Shown: piece after piece, positions 9,425 through 17,848 of the stretch
How the letters are laid out: every line of letters begins with the position of its first letter
How positions within the stretch are numbered: position 1 is the stretch's first letter
Source of the DNA: an uncultured Opitutales bacterium
GTDB taxonomy: Bacteria > Verrucomicrobiota > Verrucomicrobiia > Opitutales > Coraliomargaritaceae
Assembly (NCBI GenBank): GCA_937775295.1
Contig: CALKBZ010000009.1
Coordinates: 1 to 64,000, forward strand
Direction of reading: 5' to 3'
Length of the DNA stretch: 64,000 nucleotides
Notes under the pieces: model-generated
Seen by the model: the letters and a program-made list of their open reading frames with translations, nothing else
Told to the model about the DNA's origin: nothing
Databases searched by the model: none
Made by a program: the position numbers and the translations under genes

Positions 9425-9579
9425 AAAAGGGGCCAGTCCAAGGTTCCATGACCCTAGTTCAGCCTTTGGTTAGCATGGCAGTGATTGAGTGATGCCACGG
9501 AAGAGAAGATTGAATTTCAGGAAGCACATTACCATGTGATCAAGCGAGGCAATTACACGACTGGATGTTGTGAACTATG
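9425..9579 (+). pseudogene. 5' relic of a REP-associated tyrosine transposase (RAYT)
   Basis: From the ATG at 9492 the sequence reads MPRKRR, and after a one-base shift IEFQEAHYHVIKRGNYTT, ending in a TGA at 9577-9579. This is the usual beginning of Y1/REP transposases (MPRK..IEFQEAHYHVINRGN). The catalytic His-hydrophobic-His and Tyr parts are absent. The upstream part (CAGCCTTTGGTTAGCATGGC, GATTGAGTGATGCCACGGAA) matches the DNA before a similar relic at 48781. Confidence 0.75.
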
Positions 9580-9701
9580 AAACATTGGACTGCCCCCTTT
9601 TTCTTTCTCCTGTCATCTTTCTAGTTCTATTTACAAATAATTGTTACAATTCAGTCGTGCTTGACTGGTTTGTAGATATAGCACATATAAATAGTTTACT
9701 T

Positions 9702-10727
9702 ATGAATAGAAACACGCCTCCAAATATGCCGCGAAACCCGCTCGATGATATCGATTGGGACGCAGCACGCCAACAAGCCAAGTGGCTTTATATTTTGCCG
9801 ATAGCCGCTCTGCTTGCTATTGGAATATTTACTAGTTACTACATTGTCCAACCGGAGGAGGAGGCTGTGGTCAAACGCTTTGGCAAAGTAGTGGGGCAAA
9901 AAGAGCCAGGGCTTCATTTTAAGATTCCCTTTGGCATCGAGACAGCGCAAATGGTGCCCACTGCCCGCATCTTGAAACAGGAGTTTGGTTTCCGCTCAGA
10001 ATCACAAAGCAGTAGTTCGCGAACGAACTATAGCAAGAATCAGACGCAAAAAGATGAGTCACTAATGCTGACGGGTGACCTGAAGGTGATTGATGTCGAG
10101 TGGGTCGTTCAGTATCGGGTCAGCGACCCCTCGAAATTCCTCCACAAGGTGCGCGATCCTGAGCAGACGCTGCGTGATACTTCTGAAGCGGTGATGCGAC
10201 GAATCGTGGGCAACAGCCTCGGTAGTGATGTGCTCACCGAGAAGCGTGTACAAGTAGCCACTTCCGCTCGTGTGGAGTTACAAAAGGCGATGGACTATTT
10301 TGATCTTGGTCTGCAAATCAGTACGATCGAATTGCAAGATGTGACGCCTCCCGAGCCAGTGAAGCCGGCCTTTAACGAGGTCAATCAGGCAGAGCAGGAG
10401 CGTGAGCGCTACATCAACGAGGCGGAGAAGCGTCGCAACCAGGTAATCCCACGCGCGGAAGGTCAAGCTAAGCAAGTGATCGCTGAGGCCCAAGGCTACG
10501 CCGCACAACGCGTCAACGCGGCGCGCGGTGAGACCGAGCGCTTCACCGCGATTTACGAAGAATACTCCAACGCGCCCGCCGTAACGCGGCAGCGCATGTA
10601 TTTAGAAATGATTGACGTCGTGCTTCCTAATGCAGGCAAAATTTTCATCATGGAACAGTCCGGTAATGCGCCACTCCCGCTCCTTAACCTCGGAGACAGC
10701 CCGATCGAACTCCCCTCAAAACGTTAA
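9702..10727 (+). CDS. hflK: HflK-type membrane protease regulator (SPFH/prohibitin domain)
   Basis: A 341-residue inner-membrane protein. A short N-terminal tail with DIDWDAARQQAKWLYILPIA leads into one transmembrane helix (ALLAIGIFTSYYIV). The SPFH domain follows (PEEEAVVKRFGKVVGQKEPG, GLHFKIPFGIE, DVEWVVQYRVSDPSKFLHKV). Next is a long charged coiled coil (QAEQERERYINEAEKRRNQV) and the C-terminal EMIDVVLPNAGKIFIME. HflK pairs with HflC in a large complex that controls FtsH. hflC follows with a gap of 3 bases. The start at 9702 fits the family better than an upstream in-frame ATG at 9570 that lies in relic DNA. No clear ribosome-binding site is visible. Confidence 0.9.
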   Translation: MNRNTPPNMPRNPLDDIDWDAARQQAKWLYILPIAALLAIGIFTSYYIVQPEEEAVVKRFGKVVGQKEPGLHFKIPFGIETAQMVPTARILKQEFGFRSESQSSSSRTNYSKNQTQKDESLMLTGDLKVIDVEWVVQYRVSDPSKFLHKVRDPEQTLRDTSEAVMRRIVGNSLGSDVLTEKRVQVATSARVELQKAMDYFDLGLQISTIELQDVTPPEPVKPAFNEVNQAEQERERYINEAEKRRNQVIPRAEGQAKQVIAEAQGYAAQRVNAARGETERFTAIYEEYSNAPAVTRQRMYLEMIDVVLPNAGKIFIMEQSGNAPLPLLNLGDSPIELPSKR

Positions 10728-10730
10728 AAC

Positions 10731-11744
10731 ATGAAAAATAATCCAATTTTACTCATCGGTTCTGGTATGTTCGCGGCTGTTGCAGCCGTCCTTATTTACT
10801 CTTCGATTTACATACTCGACGAAGTCGAGCAGGCCGTAGTCGTGCAACTCGGTGCGCCCGTCGGTGATCCTGTCACCACACCCGGCCTACATTTTAAGCT
10901 ACCGTTCATTCAAGAGGTACGCCGCTTCGACAAGCGCGTGATCTCGTGGGATGGGGATCCGAATCAGATTCCGACTCGAGGCGAGCAGTTTATCTCCGTC
11001 GATACCACAGCTCGTTGGCTCATCGCCGATCCGCTCGTCTTCATGCAACGTGTGCAAAACGAGCGCGGTGCCACCCTCCGACTTAACGACATCCTTGACT
11101 CGGTAGTACGCGATAAAATTTCTGCCAGTGATCTAGTCGAGATCGTGCGCTCGAAAGATTGGAAAGTGAGTGAGGAGGATTTGGCGCGCGCGCAACTAGC
11201 GGGCGAAGGTGAAGATGAAACCCTACTTCAAGAAGTGAAGACCGGGCGCCAAGAACTGGTGAAGTCTATCTTCATTCAAGCCGCCAGTCAAATGCCTGGG
11301 CTGGGCATCGAGCTAATCGACATCCGCATCAAGCGTATCGATTACGTCGAAGCGGTGGAACAGCGTGTCTTCGATCGTATGATCGCTGAACGTCAGCGCA
11401 TCGCAGAGCAGTTTCGCTCCGAGGGTGAAGGCCGTGCCGCCGAGATCGATGGTGATACTAAGCGTCAGCTGGCGGTGATTCAATCAAAAGCCAACCGTGA
11501 GGCCGAGGGCATCCGCGGTCGCGCCGATGCCGAGGCTTCTCGTATTTACAGCGAAGCATTCGGAGCCGATCCAGAATTTTATGCCTTCCTGCGCACTCTA
11601 GAGAGCTATTCCAAGACTGTCGGTAATACTTCCACCCTTGTGTTAGGCACCGATTCGGAGTATTTTCGCTACTTGCGTGACATCTCGGTTGATCATGTGG
11701 AAGCCAGACCGAAAGCTGCGCGGCAAGCAGTGTCGAAAGAGTAA
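10731..11744 (+). CDS. hflC: HflC-type membrane protease regulator
   Basis: A 337-residue partner of HflK. It has an N-terminal membrane anchor (ILLIGSGMFAAVAAVLIYSS) and an SPFH domain (DEVEQAVVVQLGAPVGDPVT, PGLHFKLPFIQEVRRFDKRV, VDTTARWLIADPLVFMQRV). The HflC signature EQRVFDRMIAERQRIAEQFR is followed by the coiled coil and a terminal EFYAFLRTLESYSK. It is slightly longer than E. coli HflC because of an acidic insertion near residues 145-180. It starts 3 bases after the hflK stop, so the two genes are one operon. Confidence 0.92.
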   Translation: MKNNPILLIGSGMFAAVAAVLIYSSIYILDEVEQAVVVQLGAPVGDPVTTPGLHFKLPFIQEVRRFDKRVISWDGDPNQIPTRGEQFISVDTTARWLIADPLVFMQRVQNERGATLRLNDILDSVVRDKISASDLVEIVRSKDWKVSEEDLARAQLAGEGEDETLLQEVKTGRQELVKSIFIQAASQMPGLGIELIDIRIKRIDYVEAVEQRVFDRMIAERQRIAEQFRSEGEGRAAEIDGDTKRQLAVIQSKANREAEGIRGRADAEASRIYSEAFGADPEFYAFLRTLESYSKTVGNTSTLVLGTDSEYFRYLRDISVDHVEARPKAARQAVSKE

Positions 11745-11775
11745 CCAAGCAATAAGCAAAAAATTCTGTGCCCGC

Positions 11776-11817
11776 TAGGCCACACCACGTAGAGGATACT
11801 CTACGTGGTGTGGCCTA
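11776..11817. terminator. Perfect 19-bp hairpin after hflC
   Basis: TAGGCCACACCACGTAGAG at 11776-11794 and its exact reverse complement at 11799-11817 surround a GATA loop, 31 bases after the hflC stop. No U-run follows, so it may be a factor-dependent terminator, an RNA-stabilising hairpin or a binding palindrome. The rest of 11745-12039 shows no gene. Confidence 0.55.
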
Positions 11818-12039
11818 AACACTTTTGGGGCGTCTGCGACGACAAACACGGTGTTGTGTAGCAAACAGGAACAAGAACACAGCAGTCAGGAAGGGATGAT
11901 GTCGAAGTCGTGACGTTCGAGCGTGTTTTAATCATGAGAGTACAAGAATTACAGAACGACTCCTTTTCGAATTTCTCTTTTCGAATCTCAGAAGTGCGCC
12001 CTTTGTTGACTTCATTGTAAGCTGTGTAAACCTAGCGTC

Positions 12040-12399
12040 ATGGCACGAAATGTTTTGGGAGGTGAATTAATTGAATGTAGCTCTGATCCGATGACTGGAT
12101 TTTATCGGAATGGAAAGTGCGATACCTGTGGAGAAGACCAAGGCATGCACACGGTTTGCGTACAGGTGACCGATGCGTTTTTAGAATTTACCGCAGCGCG
12201 CGGTAACGATTTGAGTACGCCCTTGCTGGCATATGGTTTTCCGGGACTCCAGTCAGGAGATTTCTGGTGTCTGTGTATGAGCCGTTGGATTGAGGCCTAT
12301 GAAGCGGGCGTGGCACCTAAATTGCGACTGGTTGCGACCCACGCCTCGGCGCTAGAGTTCGTCGACATGGCAGTCATGCAAGCGCATGCGTGCGATTAG
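12040..12399 (+). CDS. DUF2237 family protein
   Basis: A 119-residue cytosolic protein of the DUF2237 (COG3651) family. Recognisable parts are NVLGGELIECSSDPMTGFYR near the start, the cysteine pair CDTCGEDQGMHTVCVQVTDA, then FLEFTAARGNDLSTP, PGLQSGDFWCLCMSRWIEAY and the terminal HASALEFVDMAVMQAHA. The conserved Cys residues suggest metal or redox chemistry, but no function is established. The length is normal for the family. It appears to be transcribed alone. Confidence 0.88.
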   Translation: MARNVLGGELIECSSDPMTGFYRNGKCDTCGEDQGMHTVCVQVTDAFLEFTAARGNDLSTPLLAYGFPGLQSGDFWCLCMSRWIEAYEAGVAPKLRLVATHASALEFVDMAVMQAHACD

Positions 12400-12572
12400 A
12401 TCGCGTAGAACGCACTATTCAGTATACTGCCCGCCTAGCTTGCCGAACTTCATCATGAGCCAGATCAGGGGTGAATCCTTTGGGGCATTGGAACTGCCTC
12501 ATAGCTAGGGGTTGAAAAAGGGGTTAGTGTATCAAGACGAAAGATGGTTTCTACTTTCTCTTTTTACTGCCT

Positions 12573-14666
12573 CTACCAATCAATTAAGATTGAGAGCCAT
12601 AAGGAACGACCAGGTGCAATACTACGCTCACCATTACTACGCTCGCCGGTAATAACGGTGGCATCGGCGAGGTTGTCTACACGGCCAACCAGACGGATCG
12701 CATGAGTCAACTGATACGAAGCGCCCACCTGCCCAGTTATATAATCCGTCAGCTTACGATCATTCAAAGGATCATCGTATTGTGAGGAGCCATATTCGAT
12801 GGAGCCAAATAACAGCAACTGCTGGTTGATTTGATAATCAACCGATGCGGTCGCTTTGTGCGTCGGCACTTGTGGGAATCTGTTACCCTCGAGCTCGGGT
12901 TGCACATTGGAATCTTCGAACTCCGCCTGTGTATACAAATAATTCAGTGCAACGGTCAGCGTGTCCGTCGCCGCATACTCGAGTCTAGTTTCCCAGCCAA
13001 ATACCGTTGCAGAATCGACGTTCTGCCTCTGATTATAACTACCGCCCGATGGCACAAAGACCCCTGCAGGTGCTGTCGTGCGAACGTTCGCGATCGCATT
13101 ATCGATCCAATATTGAAAAACGCCCGTGCGCAAGGAAAGCTGCTCATGGGCTTGCCAAGTTAAGCCTGCTTCCAAATTGAAAAAACGCTCTGGATCCAAA
13201 TCAGTATTTGCCTCGGTAATGTCGCCACCCACGCGGTATGGACGATAGAGCTCATTAATGGTGGGCAGGCGAAATGTATAGCCACTGCCAAGGTTCAATC
13301 GCAGTGAATCGGCCAACTGATGCGCAGTCGCCACGCTGATCGAAGGCTCCCAATCATTACGATCGCTGTAATGATCGTCGCGCGTCTGCACTCCAGTGGA
13401 CTTCGAAGTTTCAGTGTGGTAACCATCATTCAGCGACCAATAATCCATGCGTACATTTAGTTCATACTGATTGAGCTGCTCAGGCTGGTTAGCGAATGTG
13501 ACGAATGCCCCCGTGATCGTCTGTTCGCCGCCGGCCTTGCGGCGGCGATTTGGAATTAACACATCCTCATGTGTGGCTCCATCGAGGTGACGTATGTCTG
13601 CCCCCATGACCAGACGAATGTGTTGAAAGTCCTCCGTCGCAAAGACGACATTCCCGCCCACTCCGTCAGCCGGCGTATCATATTGATCGAGCACTGGCGT
13701 TTCTGCGCTGCGATCTGCATTGACGGAACTGAAGACACTATCCAAAGAGCGATTCTGATAATAGACGGATGCGCTCCACTCCTGATCTTCGAAGTTTCCA
13801 ACTAAGCGCAATGACAGATCCCACGCCTCCGTATTGTAATGCGTTGCGGGTGTGCCGTTACTGCGGTCTTCTTGGTAGTAGCTGACTGCCGACTCCAAAC
13901 GGATTGCTTCATTAACCTGAAAATGGTGGCGCACATCGACACCACTGGTCTCGAAATCGGCGGATTCATCAATCGACCCGCGGTCACTGGAATCGATCAA
14001 GTCATCGCCATCACTATCGGAGGTCGCTAGATTAATGTAGAACCCATGACGACCATGGGTGGATCTGTGCTGGGTATCGGCGGCGATGGTGTTGAAAGAA
14101 CCCACCGTGAACTGCGCGCGATGCACCTCCTGCTGCGGCAACACACTGTCGATCATTATCACGCCGCCGGCGCTCTGATGGCCCCAGGCCGCAGCTTGAT
14201 TTCCCGGCAGAATACGCGCGGATTCAATACTACCAGGCGTATAGCGCGCCCATGGGACCCAACCACCGAAAGGATCATTCTGTGGAATGCCATCACGCAA
14301 GACCAAAGTCCGCGGCGCTGCTGTCGCTCCAATCGAACGTAAACTCACCCCCTGAGCCTGTGGTGCCGAGAAGAGTGAATTCTGACGGCGATACAAAGAA
14401 AAAGATGGTTCTTGATACAGCACTTGATCCAATGTGCGTGGTGCTGTCTGTGTAATCGCGTCGGGATCCCATATGCGATCTTTTCCGTTCAGTGCATCCG
14501 ATGTGCCCCAACTGCGCTCAGAGGTCACCTCAAAAGGGGCCAGCGCGAGCAAGCTAAACTCACGCTCCTGCCCATTTAGAGAATACGTCGTAAACAAAGC
14601 GATCAACGTGAATGGGATGAGTATACGCCGTCGCAGGCAAGTAATGATGGTGAGGTGAGAGAACAT
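12573..14666 (-). CDS. TonB-dependent outer-membrane receptor
   Basis: A 697-residue receptor. The N-terminal basic segment and hydrophobic stretch (ILIPFTLIALFTTYSLNG) form a signal peptide. A plug domain spans about residues 60-170 (APRTLDQVLYQEPSF, GVSLRSIGATAAPRTLVLRD, GIPQNDPFGGWVPW, IESARILPGNQAAAWGHQSA). A beta-barrel follows, with typical elements (ESAVSYYQED, LNLGSGYTFRLPTINELYRP, LEYAATDTLTVALNYLY, RLVGRVDNLADA). It ends in tryptophan, as expected for barrel insertion. It takes up a scarce ligand using ExbBD-TonB energy. The ligand is unknown. A cobalamin riboswitch is not evident in the roughly 100-base leader. Confidence 0.9.
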   Translation of the reverse strand: MFSHLTIITCLRRRILIPFTLIALFTTYSLNGQEREFSLLALAPFEVTSERSWGTSDALNGKDRIWDPDAITQTAPRTLDQVLYQEPSFSLYRRQNSLFSAPQAQGVSLRSIGATAAPRTLVLRDGIPQNDPFGGWVPWARYTPGSIESARILPGNQAAAWGHQSAGGVIMIDSVLPQQEVHRAQFTVGSFNTIAADTQHRSTHGRHGFYINLATSDSDGDDLIDSSDRGSIDESADFETSGVDVRHHFQVNEAIRLESAVSYYQEDRSNGTPATHYNTEAWDLSLRLVGNFEDQEWSASVYYQNRSLDSVFSSVNADRSAETPVLDQYDTPADGVGGNVVFATEDFQHIRLVMGADIRHLDGATHEDVLIPNRRRKAGGEQTITGAFVTFANQPEQLNQYELNVRMDYWSLNDGYHTETSKSTGVQTRDDHYSDRNDWEPSISVATAHQLADSLRLNLGSGYTFRLPTINELYRPYRVGGDITEANTDLDPERFFNLEAGLTWQAHEQLSLRTGVFQYWIDNAIANVRTTAPAGVFVPSGGSYNQRQNVDSATVFGWETRLEYAATDTLTVALNYLYTQAEFEDSNVQPELEGNRFPQVPTHKATASVDYQINQQLLLFGSIEYGSSQYDDPLNDRKLTDYITGQVGASYQLTHAIRLVGRVDNLADATVITGERSNGERSIAPGRSLWLSILIDW

Positions 14667-14773
14667 ATATAGGCTAACATATAAAATAGGCAGCGATGCC
14701 TGTGGCGAGGGATTACACGACTAACAGTTTAGTCTCTTTCACCCTTCTGATGATGGATTGAAAGGCAATTCGA

Positions 14774-15838
14774 TCACTGAACTGGAACTAACCGGACGAT
14801 TCGATCCTCGGCATTAAGTACCAGGTAAAGATAACCATCCGGACCACTTGCGATGTCTCGAACTCGGCCTAAGCCTGACAAAATTATTTCATCTTCTACG
14901 ATCTTACCCTCTTCAATCACCAGACGATGAAGCTCCTTGGCCCTCAAGCCACCCGCAAAAAGGTTGTATTTCCAAGACGGGAAATCATCTCCTTCATAAA
15001 AATCGATACCGCATACCGCGATCGAAGGTACCCAATAAAGTAATGGCTGCTCCATGCCAGGTGCTTCGGTGCTATCCACCATCGGCTTGCCGTTGTAGTT
15101 CATACCAAAGCGAATCACTGGCCAACCATAGTTCGCCCCCTTCTTGATGATATTAATTTCATCGCCACCACGAGGGCCGTGCTCAGACTCCCACAGCTCA
15201 CCCGTCACAGGATGCAGGTCAAGTCCCTGAGGGTTACGCACACCATAAGCCCAAATACTGGAATAGGCATCCTTCTGATCCACGAAGGGATTGTCCGAGG
15301 GAATTCTACCATCGTCCTGAAGGCGATGAATCTTGCCATTTGGCAAAGTCAAGTCTTGGGCATCGTCTTTAAATCCACGCTCGCCGATACTGATATACAG
15401 ATAGCCATCCTTAAAGACTAGGCGTGAGCCGAAATGAAGCCCCCCTGCGTTGTGATGCTCCACGGGCACCTCAAAGATGACTTCTTCATCAACCCAAGCG
15501 AGGTCCTTGATTCGACCCCGGACGACTTTTGTCATCGCGATGGGTTTCTCAACGGACGTATCCAGACTATCCGCATAGGTTAAATAGATCCAGCCGTTCA
15601 TTGCATAATCTGGGTGTAAGGCCACCTCGAGTAAGCCCCCCTGCCCGACTGCCCAGACTTCTGGCGTATGCTTCACTGGTTTGAGCAACTTCCCTTTTTC
15701 GAAGATCCGCAGCATTCCTGAACGCTGAGTGATTAACATACTGTCTTCAGAGATGAAGGCAATGGACCAAGGCGTGTCGACACCTTCAACCACTGTCTCC
15801 ACTCGAAAATCGTACTCCTTACTTTTGATAGACCCCAT
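14774..15838 (-). CDS. PQQ-dependent soluble aldose-sugar dehydrogenase domain (GSDH-like)
   Basis: A six-bladed propeller quinoprotein related to soluble aldose sugar dehydrogenase (YliI). Features are VDTPWSIAFISEDSMLITQR at the start, GQGGLLEVALHPDYAMNGWI, HFGSRLVFKDGYLYISIGER, a PQQ/Ca-site region ESEHGPRGGDEINIIKKGAN, and VRDIASGPDGYLYLVLN near the end. Counted from ATG 15838 it has about 354 residues and no signal peptide of its own. It overlaps the upstream cytochrome frame by 20 bases. The family is often fused behind a cytochrome c, and a one-base shift near 15825 would join both frames (APVDGVYQ then SKEYDFRVETVVEG), so this may be one broken gene. Confidence 0.8.
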   Translation of the reverse strand: MGSIKSKEYDFRVETVVEGVDTPWSIAFISEDSMLITQRSGMLRIFEKGKLLKPVKHTPEVWAVGQGGLLEVALHPDYAMNGWIYLTYADSLDTSVEKPIAMTKVVRGRIKDLAWVDEEVIFEVPVEHHNAGGLHFGSRLVFKDGYLYISIGERGFKDDAQDLTLPNGKIHRLQDDGRIPSDNPFVDQKDAYSSIWAYGVRNPQGLDLHPVTGELWESEHGPRGGDEINIIKKGANYGWPVIRFGMNYNGKPMVDSTEAPGMEQPLLYWVPSIAVCGIDFYEGDDFPSWKYNLFAGGLRAKELHRLVIEEGKIVEDEIILSGLGRVRDIASGPDGYLYLVLNAEDRIVRLVPVQ

Positions 15839-16187
15839 CGACTGGCGCAGCCTTAGACTCTCCTTTGTTAGCCGCTTTTTTGCGCCGTTCATCAATGTAA
15901 ATTTCAAGCGCTCGAATCATTGGATCCTCGATGGCACCGCCAAAAGAAGGCATTCCCGCTTCGATGTTTCCTTCTTTCACATATTCGATGAAGCCCTTTC
16001 CTTGCCCAACTCGTTTCCATGCATCCTCGTCGAGTAGATTGGTACCGAGACCACCCTTTAGATTCTCACCATGGCAGCTCATGCAGTAGGTGTTGTAGAC
16101 CTCTACCACATCATCAGCCATCGCATTCTGAACGCCGATAAATGAGCAAGCGCTAAGAAAAAAACTGCGAATCGGCCGTGTAGTCAT
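15819..16187 (-). CDS. Periplasmic c-type cytochrome, probable N-terminal half of a cytochrome-dehydrogenase fusion
   Basis: A 122-residue monohaem cytochrome c. The signal peptide (SFFLSACSFIGVQNAMA) is followed by VEVYNTYCMSCHGENLKGGL with the haem-binding CMSCH at about residues 35-39. The distal methionine is in NIEAGMPSFGGAIEDP, near residue 79. It would take electrons from the adjacent PQQ sugar dehydrogenase. The stop codon lies inside the first bases of that dehydrogenase, in another frame, next to an AAAA run. The reading frames suggest a single fused protein split by one base, but two overlapping genes cannot be excluded. Confidence 0.8.
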   Translation of the reverse strand: MTTRPIRSFFLSACSFIGVQNAMADDVVEVYNTYCMSCHGENLKGGLGTNLLDEDAWKRVGQGKGFIEYVKEGNIEAGMPSFGGAIEDPMIRALEIYIDERRKKAANKGESKAAPVDGVYQK

Positions 16188-16214
16188 GTAATTAGACTAC
16201 GAAAGTTAGTCAGG

Positions 16215-16293
16215 GCATCGCACGTCAATTATAAACATGACGACATGATCCGTTTTCGCCTTCTGACGACATGATCCCTTTTCGCCTTCTGAC
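16215..16293. repeat. REP-like element with 26-bp tandem duplication
   Basis: CACGTCAATTATAAACATGA is followed by two tandem 26-bp copies beginning GACGACATGATCC (16239-16264 and 16265-16290). The same leader (CACGTCTATTATAAACACAA CGACATG, written here in two parts) lies upstream of the RAYT relic at 20118, so this is a dispersed REP family. Confidence 0.75.
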
Positions 16294-16370
16294 TATTTTT
16301 CATGAGAGTTATGCGTGTCTTCTAAATTTTTCGCACGCTCTCTCTTGCTAATTTAGATGCCTATGGCATT

Positions 16371-17690
16371 GTGCGACAAATGACGAAGCAAGCAAAGAAA
16401 TTGACACGGCGAGTACTGATTATTGGAGGCGGCTTTGCCGGCCTTAAGTGCGCCCGTAAGCTGGCTGGCGACTCCCGTTTTACGGTGACTCTCATTGACC
16501 GCACCAACCATCACCTTTTCCAGCCACTGCTTTATCAGGTGGCCACCGCCTCGCTGGCCGCACCAGATATCGCCCGCTCGATTCGACAGGTCCTCGCCAA
16601 GGCAGAGAACGTCACCGTCCTGATGGACGACATCAAGAAGCTCGATCCCAAAGCCAAGACCGCCACGGGAACTTCGGGAACCGAATATGAATGGGATTAC
16701 CTGTTACTTGCAGCAGGCGCTCGAACCTCGTTCTTTGGGAACCCCGAATGGGAGCAGCACACCCTGGGCCTGAAGTCGCTTGCCGACGCCCAATCGGTCC
16801 GTCGCATGATCCTCACCAACCTCGAGCTTGCCGAGCGCACCACCGACCTCGCTGAGCGAAAAAAACTCATGACGGTAGCAATCGTTGGAGGAGGTCCGAC
16901 CGGAGTCGAACTCGCCGGCGCCTTCGCCACCCTCGTTCACAATGCGATGAAAGACGAGTTCCGCCGCCTCGACACCTCCGATCTTAAGGTCATCTTAGTC
17001 GAGGATGCCCCGCGTCTTCTTGCCGCCTTCGATGATGATCAAAGCGAATACACCAGACACCGGCTTGAGTCGCTTGGCGTGGATGTGCGGACCGGACACC
17101 GGGTCAGCAACGTGGAAGCCCGGTGCCTGCGATTCACCGACGGCACTTCGCTCGAATCAGCCGCCATTATCTGGGCCGCCGGTGTTGAAGCCCACCCGCT
17201 CACCCGCCAACTAGGAGTACCACTTGCCGATGCTGCCGGAAGGATCACGCCCGAGCTTGATCTATCGATTCCTGGAAACCCCGATATCTTTGTCGCAGGC
17301 GACCTAGTAAAAATGACCGACCGTGGAGGCGTCGTCGTGCCCGGTGTCGCCCCTGCCGCCACCCAAATGGGCGAGCACGTCGCCAAGGTGCTCAAGGAAG
17401 AAGCGCGATTAGGGCAACCCGACTTCGCCGACCGAAAAGTTTCTCTCCGGCCCAAGTTCCGTTACTTTGACAAAGGGCTGATGGCGATCATCGGCAAGAA
17501 CGTCGCCGTGGTAAAGTCCGGCAGATTGAAGCTGCGAGGCTTTCTCGCGTGGGTGGCCTGGCTGCTCGTCCACATCCTTTTCCTGATCGGCTTCCGCAAC
17601 AAGCTCGCCGTCCTCCTCGGCTGGGCCTTTGCCTACCTGAAAAACAACCCCGGAGCCCGCATCATCGTCCACCCACCGACTGACTCTTGA
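16371..17690 (+). CDS. ndh: Type II NADH dehydrogenase (NDH-2)
   Basis: A 439-residue FAD flavoprotein that passes electrons from NADH to quinone at the inner membrane without pumping protons. The FAD-binding fold is at residues 15-40 (VLIIGGGFAGLKCARKLAGD), with HHLFQPLLYQVATASLAAPD typical of NDH-2. The NADH fold is near 163 (VAIVGGGPTGVELAGAFATL). Further family motifs are AAIIWAAGVEAHPL, NPDIFVAGDLVKM and APAATQMGEHVAKVL. The C-terminus has amphipathic and hydrophobic helices (FLAWVAWLLVHILFLIGF) for membrane attachment. The start is GTG 16371 or ATG 16380. It is more GC-rich than its neighbours. Confidence 0.92.
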   Translation: MRQMTKQAKKLTRRVLIIGGGFAGLKCARKLAGDSRFTVTLIDRTNHHLFQPLLYQVATASLAAPDIARSIRQVLAKAENVTVLMDDIKKLDPKAKTATGTSGTEYEWDYLLLAAGARTSFFGNPEWEQHTLGLKSLADAQSVRRMILTNLELAERTTDLAERKKLMTVAIVGGGPTGVELAGAFATLVHNAMKDEFRRLDTSDLKVILVEDAPRLLAAFDDDQSEYTRHRLESLGVDVRTGHRVSNVEARCLRFTDGTSLESAAIIWAAGVEAHPLTRQLGVPLADAAGRITPELDLSIPGNPDIFVAGDLVKMTDRGGVVVPGVAPAATQMGEHVAKVLKEEARLGQPDFADRKVSLRPKFRYFDKGLMAIIGKNVAVVKSGRLKLRGFLAWVAWLLVHILFLIGFRNKLAVLLGWAFAYLKNNPGARIIVHPPTDS

Positions 17691-17848
17691 AACTTGTTCC
17701 CGGCCTTGGCCCAAGCACCATTGAGGTCGGTCCTTTTATGTAGACTTGCTCTGGTTAGCCAGAGCGCGCTTGATTGTCTTCATTCGCCACGAGCCGTAAG
17801 TGCTGAGCTTTCCTCCCTTATTAAAATCGAATCGCTCCACCGCTTTCA

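Noticed and set aside
13569-14658. Several plus-strand frames of 60-110 codons
   Set aside because: They are antisense readings of the TonB receptor gene with no coding features of their own.
14667-14773. Cobalamin riboswitch upstream of the TonB receptor
   Set aside because: The spacer is only about 100 bases and lacks a recognisable B12-box.
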